DNA of 64,000 bases, from the NCBI GenBank assembly GCA_945898725.1, contig CAMDIK010000005.1, forward strand, positions 23,577 to 87,576. Reading direction: 5' to 3'. A model generated the notes under the pieces. That model was not told where the DNA came from, did no database searches, and saw only the letters and a list, made by a program, of their open reading frames with translations. The translations under genes were made by a program, and so were the position numbers. Shown here piece by piece: positions 17,830-25,927 of the stretch; position 1 is the stretch's first letter, and each line of letters begins with the position of its first letter. The DNA comes from Rickettsia typhi (GTDB lineage Bacteria; Pseudomonadota; Alphaproteobacteria; Rickettsiales; Deianiraeaceae).

Positions 17830-18917
17830 TGCCGGGGAACACTTTTGGGAAATTATTTCGCGTTACAACATTTGGGGAGTCTCACGGGGTTGCAATTGGG
17901 TGTATAATCGATGGTTGTCCCTCAAATATCCCTATAACCATTGAAGAAATTCAAGATGACCTAAATCTGCGAAAGCCGGGGCAAAGCAGCATCACAACCG
18001 ACAGAAATGAGGGCGACAGAGCCGAAATTTTATCGGGAATTTTTGAAGGAAAAACCACCGGCACTCCAATTGCAATAATCATACACAATAAAGACCAAAG
18101 ATCGCAAGATTATTCTAAAATTAAAGATATTTTTCGCCCCTCTCATGCAGATTTCACGTATCAGGAAAAATACGGAACTCGCGATTATCGCGGAGGGGGT
18201 AGGTCTTCCGCAAGGGAAACGGCGGCGCGGGTTGCAGCGGGCGCAATTGCCAAAAAAATTATCGCAATTCATGGCGTGGAAGTTTTAAGTTATGTAGAGC
18301 AAGTTCACAATATTAAGGCAGAAATTTCCCCTGAAAATGTTGAGAAAAGTGATATTTTTAGGAATATAATACGTTGCCCAGATGGCAATATAGCATCAAA
18401 AATGATAGATTTTATCGAAAAAATTAAAGCAAATGGTGACTCTGTTGGTGGAATTATTCGTGGGGTGATAAAAAATTGCCCCGTGGGACTGGGAGACCCA
18501 GTTTTTCACAAACTTCACGCAGATTTAGGCGCAGCAATGCTAGGAATTAACGCGGTAAAAGGTTTTGACATAGGCGCGGGATTTGAGTCAATAAATTACC
18601 TTGGATCGGAACATAATGATGAAATTTGCGCCGAAAATGGCAGGGTTTTTACGAAAACCAATCGCGCGGGGGGGGTTGTTGGCGGCATTTCTAACGGCGA
18701 AGATATAATATTTCGCGTTGCCTTTAAGCCGGTTTCAACAATCAAAAAACCCCAGTCCAGCGTTGATATTCACGGTAATAATATTAAGATTGATACAATC
18801 GATGGCAGGCATGATCCATGCGTTTTGCCGCGCGCGGTGCCAATTGTTGACGCAATGTCCGCCTTGGTAATTGCAGATCATTTGCTGATGAATTTATCTT
18901 GCAAATTCAAGGAATAA
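17829..18917 (+). CDS. aroC: chorismate synthase
   Basis: AroC converts EPSP to chorismate using reduced FMN. The 362-residue protein starts NTFGKLFRVTTFGESHGVAIG, the standard signature, and carries GRSSARETAARVAAGAIAKK, GGIRG-like GGIIRGVIKN, GIEAVKGF-like GINAVKGFDIGAGF, the TNRAGGVVGGISNGE flavin segment and GRHDPCVLPRAVP. It completes the operon. Its ATG overlaps the AroKED stop as TAATG. 3-Dehydroquinate synthase (aroB) and the chorismate-using enzymes are not in this window. Confidence 0.96.
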   Translation: MPGNTFGKLFRVTTFGESHGVAIGCIIDGCPSNIPITIEEIQDDLNLRKPGQSSITTDRNEGDRAEILSGIFEGKTTGTPIAIIIHNKDQRSQDYSKIKDIFRPSHADFTYQEKYGTRDYRGGGRSSARETAARVAAGAIAKKIIAIHGVEVLSYVEQVHNIKAEISPENVEKSDIFRNIIRCPDGNIASKMIDFIEKIKANGDSVGGIIRGVIKNCPVGLGDPVFHKLHADLGAAMLGINAVKGFDIGAGFESINYLGSEHNDEICAENGRVFTKTNRAGGVVGGISNGEDIIFRVAFKPVSTIKKPQSSVDIHGNNIKIDTIDGRHDPCVLPRAVPIVDAMSALVIADHLLMNLSCKFKE

Positions 18918-18936
18918 TGGTGAAAAAATGCAATAC

Positions 18937-19013
18937 TGGTGGGTGATATTGGGCTCGAACCAACGACCTCTACGATGTCAACGTAACGCTCTAACCAACT
19001 GAGCTAATCACCC
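18937..19013 (-). tRNA. tRNA-Val (anticodon GAC)
   Basis: The reverse complement has acceptor GGGTGAT/ATCACCC, D-arm TAGCTCAGTTGGTTAGAGC, anticodon stem TTACG/CGTAG with loop TTGACAT, and T-loop TTCGAGC. CCA is encoded at 18937-18939. It is convergent with aroC, which ends 20 bp away. Confidence 0.95.
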
Positions 19014-19065
19014 ACATTTATTCATTATAAATTATGAAAAATAAAATACAATAAATATTTTACCC

Positions 19066-19974
19066 CTACTTCCACCTGCGATGCAGCCAAAACCATTGCC
19101 ATTTATTTTGCTGAATATCCCTGGAAATATGGTCATTTACAATTCTTGCAAGAGCCTCGGGAGACGTCTTGCCATCTTTATCCGGGTGATAAATTTCACT
19201 AAATTTCATGGTAAATTTGGTTTCGCGCATTGGCTGCCTTAGGCAATTAATGCCAATCACAGGGAGATTGTATTTCGTTGCAAGTTTTGCAAAAAAAACT
19301 GAAGTCATAGCGGTTTTATCCAGCAATGGCAGGGGAATTCCGTTTCCATCACGATGATCTTGAAAAATTGATATTGGGCTTCCCGCGGAAATTGCTGTAA
19401 TAATTTGCTTCATATTCAAACTGCCCTTAGCAATTTTTTTATTATTATCCACCTTATACACTAAATTTATCAATGGATTATTGGGTTTTCTATAAATAGC
19501 ATAGGCGGTAATTCCATGAAAAGATAAAAATTTTCCAACAAACCACCAGTTGCCAATATGCTCCAAAATAATAATCACAGACTGCTTTTTTTGCGCATAA
19601 TTTATTAGAATATCTTCATTTTCCAAAGTCACATATTTCCGCAAACTGCGCCAGGATCTGAAGAAAAAATGCGGCGTTTCCCCGGCAAATCTTCCGGTAT
19701 TAAACCAGATTTTCTTCGTCAAGGAACGCACAAAAATTTCGTCCATCAGGGGGTAAATAAACCGCAAATTATTCAAAATTCTGTGTGATGGCGGTAGAAA
19801 TATTCCAAGATTTGCAAATATCATACCAAACAACCAGGAAGAAGCGCGAAATGGAATTAAATTCCCAATAATCACAACAGATATAAACAAAATAAATTCA
19901 ACAATATGCCTGCAAAATTTTACAAATATCAATAAAATATCAAGCAATTTACGCATTTTTATCCACAAAATCAC
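19066..19974 (-). CDS. lipid A biosynthesis acyltransferase (LpxL/HtrB family)
   Basis: Family members add a secondary acyl chain to lipid A precursors at the inner membrane. The 302 residues begin with a membrane anchor, followed by the acyltransferase core and a C-terminal WQWFWLHRRWK typical of LpxL. The family HX4(D/E) motif reads HIGNWW (His139, Trp144), so the acidic partner is missing. Other core features such as SIFQDHRDGNGIPLPLL are kept. The GTG start at 19974 forms a GTGA overlap with the murD stop, favouring coupling. An ATG at 19956 is the alternative. Activity should be considered uncertain. Confidence 0.82.
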   Translation of the reverse strand: MILWIKMRKLLDILLIFVKFCRHIVEFILFISVVIIGNLIPFRASSWLFGMIFANLGIFLPPSHRILNNLRFIYPLMDEIFVRSLTKKIWFNTGRFAGETPHFFFRSWRSLRKYVTLENEDILINYAQKKQSVIIILEHIGNWWFVGKFLSFHGITAYAIYRKPNNPLINLVYKVDNNKKIAKGSLNMKQIITAISAGSPISIFQDHRDGNGIPLPLLDKTAMTSVFFAKLATKYNLPVIGINCLRQPMRETKFTMKFSEIYHPDKDGKTSPEALARIVNDHISRDIQQNKWQWFWLHRRWK

Positions 19975-21320
19975 ACTATTGAACCATCTTCTAAATTATT
20001 TGCAATATTTTTAAAATCATCACCGCGTTCTTCAAAATTTGCATATTGATCAAAACTTGCGCACATCGGCGAAAGTAACACAATCGGATTCTTCACCAAC
20101 CCGTTTTTAATGTCATTTTTTGCCTGTAAATATGCTGCATTTACTGCATTTTTCATGTTTTTGGATAGCTCTTTTCGTGCATCATTTGGCAGGTCATCAT
20201 AAAATTCTTGTGCGGCATCACCTATTAGAAAAAATTTCATAATTCTTGGGTATAAATCTGAAATATCCTTGATTGCATTGGGATATTTACTAACTCCGCC
20301 GGCTATCAGGTAAATTTCGCTCAAACTTGCTATAGCCTGGCGAGCGGCATCCGGATTTGTTGCTTTGCTGTCATTTATAAAGGTTATTCCCTGTAAAATC
20401 AGCGCTTTTTCCATTCTGTGGGGTAGAGATTCAAATTTGCAAATTGCACCCCAAATATCATGAATATCAAAACCTTCTGTAATCAAAAAAGCCAGCGCGG
20501 CTAGGATATTTTGCATATTATGCACGCCAATAATCTGCGGAATTTGCCCACCAAGTGGCAAAATTTCACCATTTTTATAGAACTTTCCGGCATAATAGCT
20601 ATAACCATTTTGCAAAATTTTCTTACAAGAAATGCCTATTGCCCCTGGGATTTTATGAAAAATATTCGCGCAATTCTCATCGTCCAAAGAGATAATTGAA
20701 ACGGAATTTGCCTGAAAAATTTTAGCTTTTTGCTGCGAATATTCCTCAATATTTCCATGATGCTCCAGGTGATCCGGCGTGATATTCAGTAGAATTCCCG
20801 CATAAATATTCAAATTTGAAATCTCTAATTGGTAAGACGAACACTCAAGCGTGATGTAATTTATATTCGAAAAATCGCAGGAAAGCACGGGCTTTCCAAT
20901 GTTTCCACAGGCAATTGAGCGCGCGCCAAGATTATTTAAAGCAAAATCTATCAGCGATGTGGTTGTAGATTTTCCATTTGTGCCTGTGATTCCTATGATT
21001 TTTTGCATTTTTGAAAGATTTTGGCACATAATATCGTAATCCGATACAATTTTAATGCTAAGTTCGCGCAATTTCACAATAATTTCATGCGGATTATGCG
21101 TTGTTCTAAACCCCGGGCTTACCACGCAAAATTCTAAATTCTGTGGCAAGTTTGCCAAAGATTTTACAATATAATTTGATGAAATATTAAGGTTATTTGC
21201 AAGATTTATTGCAGAATTTTGACTATCATCGTATAGGTAAATGTGATAAAATTCTTTTAAAAATTTACACACAGAAGCGCCGGTTTTGCCACAACCAACA
21301 ACTAAAATATTTTTTTTCAT
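19971..21320 (-). CDS. murD: UDP-N-acetylmuramoylalanine-D-glutamate ligase
   Basis: MurD adds D-glutamate to UDP-MurNAc-L-Ala in the cytoplasm. The ATG at 21320 gives MKKNILVVGCGKTGASV. The 449 residues show the ATP loop ITGTNGKSTT (about 111-120), the NITPDHLEHHG motif, FINDSKATNPDA and the C-terminal LLSPMCASFDQYANFEERG. All Mur-ligase domains are present and the length is usual. Upstream ATA/TTG-initiated extensions reach 21365 without adding homology. With MurJ, PBP2 and MltA in this window it indicates real peptidoglycan synthesis. Confidence 0.95.
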   Translation of the reverse strand: MKKNILVVGCGKTGASVCKFLKEFYHIYLYDDSQNSAINLANNLNISSNYIVKSLANLPQNLEFCVVSPGFRTTHNPHEIIVKLRELSIKIVSDYDIMCQNLSKMQKIIGITGTNGKSTTTSLIDFALNNLGARSIACGNIGKPVLSCDFSNINYITLECSSYQLEISNLNIYAGILLNITPDHLEHHGNIEEYSQQKAKIFQANSVSIISLDDENCANIFHKIPGAIGISCKKILQNGYSYYAGKFYKNGEILPLGGQIPQIIGVHNMQNILAALAFLITEGFDIHDIWGAICKFESLPHRMEKALILQGITFINDSKATNPDAARQAIASLSEIYLIAGGVSKYPNAIKDISDLYPRIMKFFLIGDAAQEFYDDLPNDARKELSKNMKNAVNAAYLQAKNDIKNGLVKNPIVLLSPMCASFDQYANFEERGDDFKNIANNLEDGSIV

Positions 21321-21463
21321 ACAGCCATTAAACACGGAACTTGCAGAAATAACTAAATATATCAAGGCTTTTTGTCAAGTGTTTTTTATATAAAATCATG
21401 TAAAAACATTTGACAATTATTACCCGTGCTTTAGGTTTTTATTCTAGGAATTTTCACTAATGT

Positions 21464-22480
21464 ATGACAGCAATATATAATATAGCAATCGTAGGTGCAA
21501 CCGGGAATGTTGGCAAAGAAATTATCAAAATACTTGAAGAAAGGAAGTTTCCGTGCAATGAAATTTACCTTCTGGCATCGGAAAATTCCGCAGGAAGACT
21601 GGTAACATTTAATAAAAGGGAGATACAGGTTACCCTGCTTGAGAATTTTGACTTCTCCAAAGCGCAGATTGCATTTTTCTCTGCAGGTGGTGCTATTTCC
21701 GAAATTTACGCCCCAAAAGCTGGCGCTGCCGGTTGCTATGTGATTGATAATACGTCATTTTTCAGAATGCATGAAAGTGTGCCGCTTATTGTTCCTGAAG
21801 TGAATTCCGGTGACATTAAAATGATTAAAAATTCAAAGATTATTGCAAATCCAAATTGCTCAACAGCCCAAATGGTTGTGGCGCTAAAACCGCTTCACGA
21901 TGAATATCAAATCAAACGCATCGTGATAAGCACTTATCAGGCGGTTTCCGGAAAAGGCAAGGAGGCAATGGACGAATTGTATCATCAAACAAAAAGAATG
22001 TTTGAAGCAGCTGGGTTGGAGCCGGCGGTTTTTACCAAGCAAATTGCGTTCAACTGCATTCCCCATATTGATGTATTTTTGGAAGATGGTAACACGAAAG
22101 AAGAGTGGAAAATGATCGTAGAAACAAAGAAAATACTGGGCCAAAATATCGAAGTTAGCGCAACATGCGTGCGCGTTCCTGTGTTTAATTGCCATAGTGA
22201 ATCCGTAAATATTGAATTCGAAAAAGAGTTTGAAATGGAGGAAATAGTGGACATACTTAGCACTGCCGATGGGGTGTTTTTACTTGACAGACCGGATAAA
22301 AATATATACGCCACCCCCGCAGAATTGAATCAAACCGATGCGGTTTATGTTTCGCGCGTTCGCCGCGATTCTTCAGTGAAAAATGGGTTAAATATGTGGA
22401 TTGTTGCGGACAATCTTCGCAAAGGTGCAGCGCTTAATGCTATTCAAATTGCTGAACTTTTGATAAAGAATATTAACTAG
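21464..22480 (+). CDS. asd: aspartate-semialdehyde dehydrogenase
   Basis: Asd reduces aspartyl phosphate with NADPH, feeding diaminopimelate, lysine, threonine and methionine synthesis. The 338-residue chain has the nucleotide loop VGATGNVGKE, SAGGAISE, the catalytic cysteine in ANPNCSTAQM (Cys132), the QAVSGKGKEAM motif and the histidine-containing C-terminal part RVRRDSSVKNGLNMWIVADNLRKGAA. In a peptidoglycan-making cell its minimum role is meso-diaminopimelate supply. It is convergent with the next gene, overlapping by 8 bp. Confidence 0.95.
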   Translation: MTAIYNIAIVGATGNVGKEIIKILEERKFPCNEIYLLASENSAGRLVTFNKREIQVTLLENFDFSKAQIAFFSAGGAISEIYAPKAGAAGCYVIDNTSFFRMHESVPLIVPEVNSGDIKMIKNSKIIANPNCSTAQMVVALKPLHDEYQIKRIVISTYQAVSGKGKEAMDELYHQTKRMFEAAGLEPAVFTKQIAFNCIPHIDVFLEDGNTKEEWKMIVETKKILGQNIEVSATCVRVPVFNCHSESVNIEFEKEFEMEEIVDILSTADGVFLLDRPDKNIYATPAELNQTDAVYVSRVRRDSSVKNGLNMWIVADNLRKGAALNAIQIAELLIKNIN

Positions 22481-23384
22481 CCTCGCTCATAAGTTCCGAA
22501 TTTATATCACGATATTTGCTATTGTGCAATCTATCGTTAATGCAGCTTGCGCTTGCCTGCATTTTATTGTTTAAGGTATCCTGCCGCTCGGTGGCTGTGG
22601 TGATAAATTCTTTTTTTTGCGCGTCGGATAAATCTGAAAAATTGTCATATTTCCTAGTTATTTCCTGCATTTTCTTCGATTGCTTGAAAACATTTTCATG
22701 AAGCGTGGCGGTTTCAAATATACAACGATGTGCGAATTCCCCTTCAAAACATTTCGGATCATTCGTAAGCCCAATCAGCTCTTCATCAATAACCTGGGCA
22801 TAGTTATGCAAAGCATGCACAAAGCTAATTTTATTTTGGTATTTTTTAAACAAATTTCGGGTTATCATGCGTAAATTCGCACAGTCAACGGCATCAATAA
22901 ACACCACTTTTTTGCCGGATTTCAGGCCATCTTGAATAATTTTTTCCACATATTTCCCATTGCGGTTATTCGTTAAAACGCCACTTGCATAGCGAATTAA
23001 GTGCACGGTATTTTTCGGATTTATGCGCGACTTCATTACATAATCGCGACGCGAATCTTCGTAAATTGTATAATTTATGTGACTAAAGCGCTCATTTTCC
23101 AGGCCGCTATCCACGGTTTCACATTGGGAATAATCGGTAAAACCGGGAGGGCAAATTTGCGCCCCCATTTCAGGATCGGAAGATTTATAACCAGTGCCAT
23201 AAGATGGGTCAAAACTGTGAATTGTTATTTTGTATCCTTGCTTATTAAGATCTTGAGAGTACGAATTATATTCATGATTGATCATCGCCCCAGCGCCTAT
23301 TGCTATAAAAATAGCCTCTTTTGCATTGGCAAATGTGCCAGCTAATTGCGAAAACAGTAAAACCAATAAAAATGCAAATTTCAT
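22473..23384 (-). CDS. secreted protein of unknown function
   Basis: I do not recognise this 303-residue protein. It starts with a clear cleavable signal peptide (MKFAFLLVLLFSQLAGTFANA, with ANA-KE as the likely cut), so it should reach the periplasm or beyond. The mature part has cysteine pairs (QICPPGFTDYSQC, DCANLRM, PKCFEGEFAHRC, SASCINDR), which suggests disulfides. It has an alternating strand/helix pattern (KKVVFIDAVDCAN) that could be a Rossmann-like fold. The upstream region carries a TA-dinucleotide tract inside a promoter, which could vary its expression. Confidence 0.7.
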   Translation of the reverse strand: MKFAFLLVLLFSQLAGTFANAKEAIFIAIGAGAMINHEYNSYSQDLNKQGYKITIHSFDPSYGTGYKSSDPEMGAQICPPGFTDYSQCETVDSGLENERFSHINYTIYEDSRRDYVMKSRINPKNTVHLIRYASGVLTNNRNGKYVEKIIQDGLKSGKKVVFIDAVDCANLRMITRNLFKKYQNKISFVHALHNYAQVIDEELIGLTNDPKCFEGEFAHRCIFETATLHENVFKQSKKMQEITRKYDNFSDLSDAQKKEFITTATERQDTLNNKMQASASCINDRLHNSKYRDINSELMSEAS

Positions 23385-23395
23385 AGATCAATGAA

Positions 23396-23418
23396 TATAT
23401 TATATATATATATATATT
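23396..23418. repeat. TA dinucleotide tract in promoter spacer
   Basis: This is an alternating T/A run. On the minus strand it reads (TA)8 followed by A and TATATT, directly upstream of the secreted-protein start at 23384 and downstream of a TTGACA box. Such tracts are prone to slipped-strand changes. Confidence 0.8.
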
Positions 23419-23434
23419 CAGAAATAATTGTCAA
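23399..23434 (-). promoter_or_regulatory. TA-tract promoter of the secreted-protein gene
   Basis: TTGACA is at 23434-23429 on the minus strand. A TATAAT lies at 23404-23399 with a 24-bp spacer, and TATATA at 23410-23405 gives an 18-bp spacer. Changes in TA copy number would alter the -35/-10 spacing. Confidence 0.55.
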
Positions 23435-23486
23435 TAAAAAATTGCAACCACCACAGAAGTGAATGATTGCAATTATATTATACTAT

Positions 23487-24632
23487 TTATATAGCCATTT
23501 TCCTCTTTAGGTAAGTAGAGAATTTGATAAACTCAGAGTAGCCAAGCTCTTCAGCTTTTTTGCACCAAGCCTTAACTTTTTCTGCCCTTTCAGCAACCGA
23601 CAACCCAACGCCGTGCCAAACTTCCTCAAGCTCTTCTTTCATTTTGTAAACAGAGGCTATAATTTCATCTGAATTTACAATTTTTGAGACTTTAGATGCT
23701 TCAGCGCTAGTCATGGCAGATTTATTTGTCATTAGTAATCTTAAAACCTGACCACAGGAAAGATCTAATTTACTGCTAACGAATGGAAATCTTTGCAGGG
23801 AAATTTTACGCAAAACACTCTCCTCATATTTCCTTAGACTGCGCATTTTATTGGAAAAGAAAGATAGATCGTGCCCAAATGTAAAAGCTTTTGAGCTTCT
23901 TTCAGGATAAGGCGCAAATTCATCAACCTTCGCCAAACCAAACTTTGACAAAACTTTAATGTAAATCCAGCCGATATCAAGTTCCCAAGGCTTGTAAGAT
24001 AATCTTGCAGATCTTGGAAATGCGTGGTGATTATTGTGAAATTCCTCGCCACCTATTATAAGGCCTATAGGTAAAATCAGTGGGGATATATTGGTTGAAG
24101 TGTCTTTAGATGAAAAAGTTCTATAGCCAAACCAGTGACCAATTCCATTAATAAACCCAGCAGCCCAGAATGGAATCCACGCCATTTGTATCAACCAAAT
24201 TAACACACCAGTTGCGCCAAATAAATAAATATTTATTGACAACATTGAGAAAATTCCCCAGGTTGAGTGCTTTGAATATAGATTATTTTCGATCCAGTCG
24301 CCAGGGGTGTGTTGACCATACATGTCCATAGTATCCTGACACCTTGCTTCTTTTTTGTAAAACAATACGCCAAGGAACATAACATTCCAAACGCCAAGAT
24401 AAACCGGGCTATGCGGATCATTTTCCGTTTCGCATTTCGCGTGATGCTTTCTGTGAATTGCAACCCATTCTTTAGTAACCATACCAGTGGTAAGCCACAG
24501 CCAAAACCTGAAAAAATGACTAATTAAAGGATGAAAAGTGACAGACTTGTGCGCCTGTGATCTATGAAGATATAACGTCACACCTGCAATAGTGATGTGC
24601 GTCATAATTAGAGTATAAACTAATGGGGACAT
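23487..24632 (-). CDS. membrane fatty-acid (acyl-CoA type) desaturase
   Basis: It is predicted to introduce a cis double bond into acyl chains, using a di-iron centre in the membrane. The three histidine boxes are HRSQAH (23-28), HRKHH (60-64) and EEFHNNHH (about 200). Several hydrophobic helices surround them. The 381-residue length, including a roughly 130-residue soluble C-terminal extension after the last box, matches a proteobacterial desaturase subgroup. Aerobic unsaturation fits the presence of respiratory genes (atpA, NDUFA12-like) in the window. It is a single gene, 80 bp upstream of ispG on the same strand's downstream side. Confidence 0.88.
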   Translation of the reverse strand: MSPLVYTLIMTHITIAGVTLYLHRSQAHKSVTFHPLISHFFRFWLWLTTGMVTKEWVAIHRKHHAKCETENDPHSPVYLGVWNVMFLGVLFYKKEARCQDTMDMYGQHTPGDWIENNLYSKHSTWGIFSMLSINIYLFGATGVLIWLIQMAWIPFWAAGFINGIGHWFGYRTFSSKDTSTNISPLILPIGLIIGGEEFHNNHHAFPRSARLSYKPWELDIGWIYIKVLSKFGLAKVDEFAPYPERSSKAFTFGHDLSFFSNKMRSLRKYEESVLRKISLQRFPFVSSKLDLSCGQVLRLLMTNKSAMTSAEASKVSKIVNSDEIIASVYKMKEELEEVWHGVGLSVAERAEKVKAWCKKAEELGYSEFIKFSTYLKRKMAI

Positions 24633-24712
24633 AATATAAATAAAACCCTAAACCTTATAACTACCAAAGGAAATAATATACAAGAAAAAAATAAATATTT
24701 TTTACCCCGTTG

Positions 24713-25831
24713 TCACTGGGAATTTTCAATATCAAGAATTAATTTAATAACATGGTCAGCAACATCTTCCCCTGCCGGGATCTTGTGATCAGGCTTGCCA
24801 TTGATATAAACCAAATGCTGCCCGGAACCCGCACCGGTAACGCCAATATTTGTATGCGCTGCCTCGCCAAGACCATTTACCACACAGCCCAAAACCGAAA
24901 CTGTAATCGGTTTTAACACATGAGTTGTTGCACGTTCTATTTTGTCAATAACGCTGCAAACATCAAATTGCTGCCTTGCGCATGAAGGGCAAGAAACAAT
25001 ATTAACCCCGCGCGCACGTAAATTTAACGCTTTTAGTATGTCATAAGCCACTAAAATTTCCTCTTCCGGCTCTATTGAAAGTGATACGCGAATTGTGTCA
25101 CCAATGCCTTGCATCAGCAAACCGCCTATTCCCATTGAAGATCGAACGGTTCCAATTGAGCGCGTGCCAGATTCCGTCACCCCAAGATGCAAAGGATAGT
25201 CACACGAAGCGGAAAGCAATTCGTAACTTTTTACCATTAACATCACACTAGATGCCTTAACACTAATTTTCGTTTGGAAAAAATCAAGATCTTCCAAGAT
25301 TTTCACCGCGTCCATTGCGCTTTCCACAAGAGCTTCCGGGCATGGAGATTTATATTTTTCAAGCAATCTTTCCTCCAAAGACCCCGCATTTACGCCAATT
25401 CTAATGCTTGCACCGTAGTCTTTTACAGCCTTTACCACTTCCCTTGCGCGCTCTGGAGACCCAATATTTCCGGGATTAATTCTAATACATTTTGCGCCCG
25501 CCATCACAGCTTCAATGCCACGTTTATAATGAAAATGCACGTCTGCAACAATAGGAACGGGAGATTCTTTTGCAATTTGCACCATTGCTTCTGTTGATTC
25601 CTTGTCCGGCACGGAAACGCGAACTATTTCAGACCCGGCATCCACGCATCGCTGAATTTGTGCTAAAGTTCCCTTAATATCTGTTGTTAGAGTGTTTGTC
25701 ATGGTTTGAACAACCACCGGATTATCACCGCCAATTTTCACACTTCCCACAGAAACAACTTTAGTTTTTTTACGAACTATTTTACTAAACTCTCTTAAAC
25801 TTCCATCTGTGATCATTTTTACAATTTGCAT
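24713..25831 (-). CDS. ispG: 4-hydroxy-3-methylbut-2-enyl diphosphate synthase (IspG/GcpE)
   Basis: IspG is the penultimate enzyme of the MEP isoprenoid pathway and uses a [4Fe-4S] cluster. The 372 residues show VKIGGDNPVVVQTMTNT, a TIM-barrel with DVHFHYKRG and CIRINPGNIG, and the C-terminal cluster cysteines in SCPSCARQQFDVC and GCVVNGLGEA. The length fits the compact bacterial form. Isoprenoids made here would supply undecaprenyl carriers and quinones, matching the peptidoglycan genes and DsbB nearby. It is monocistronic and divergent from argS. Confidence 0.95.
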   Translation of the reverse strand: MQIVKMITDGSLREFSKIVRKKTKVVSVGSVKIGGDNPVVVQTMTNTLTTDIKGTLAQIQRCVDAGSEIVRVSVPDKESTEAMVQIAKESPVPIVADVHFHYKRGIEAVMAGAKCIRINPGNIGSPERAREVVKAVKDYGASIRIGVNAGSLEERLLEKYKSPCPEALVESAMDAVKILEDLDFFQTKISVKASSVMLMVKSYELLSASCDYPLHLGVTESGTRSIGTVRSSMGIGGLLMQGIGDTIRVSLSIEPEEEILVAYDILKALNLRARGVNIVSCPSCARQQFDVCSVIDKIERATTHVLKPITVSVLGCVVNGLGEAAHTNIGVTGAGSGQHLVYINGKPDHKIPAGEDVADHVIKLILDIENSQ

Positions 25832-25927
25832 TTCACGCTCATGCTATAACCTATTTTACAATAATCAAGAATTTATTTGCTTTTTATTATATTATGGCAA
25901 TAATTAGCGTGTAGTTATAATATATAT

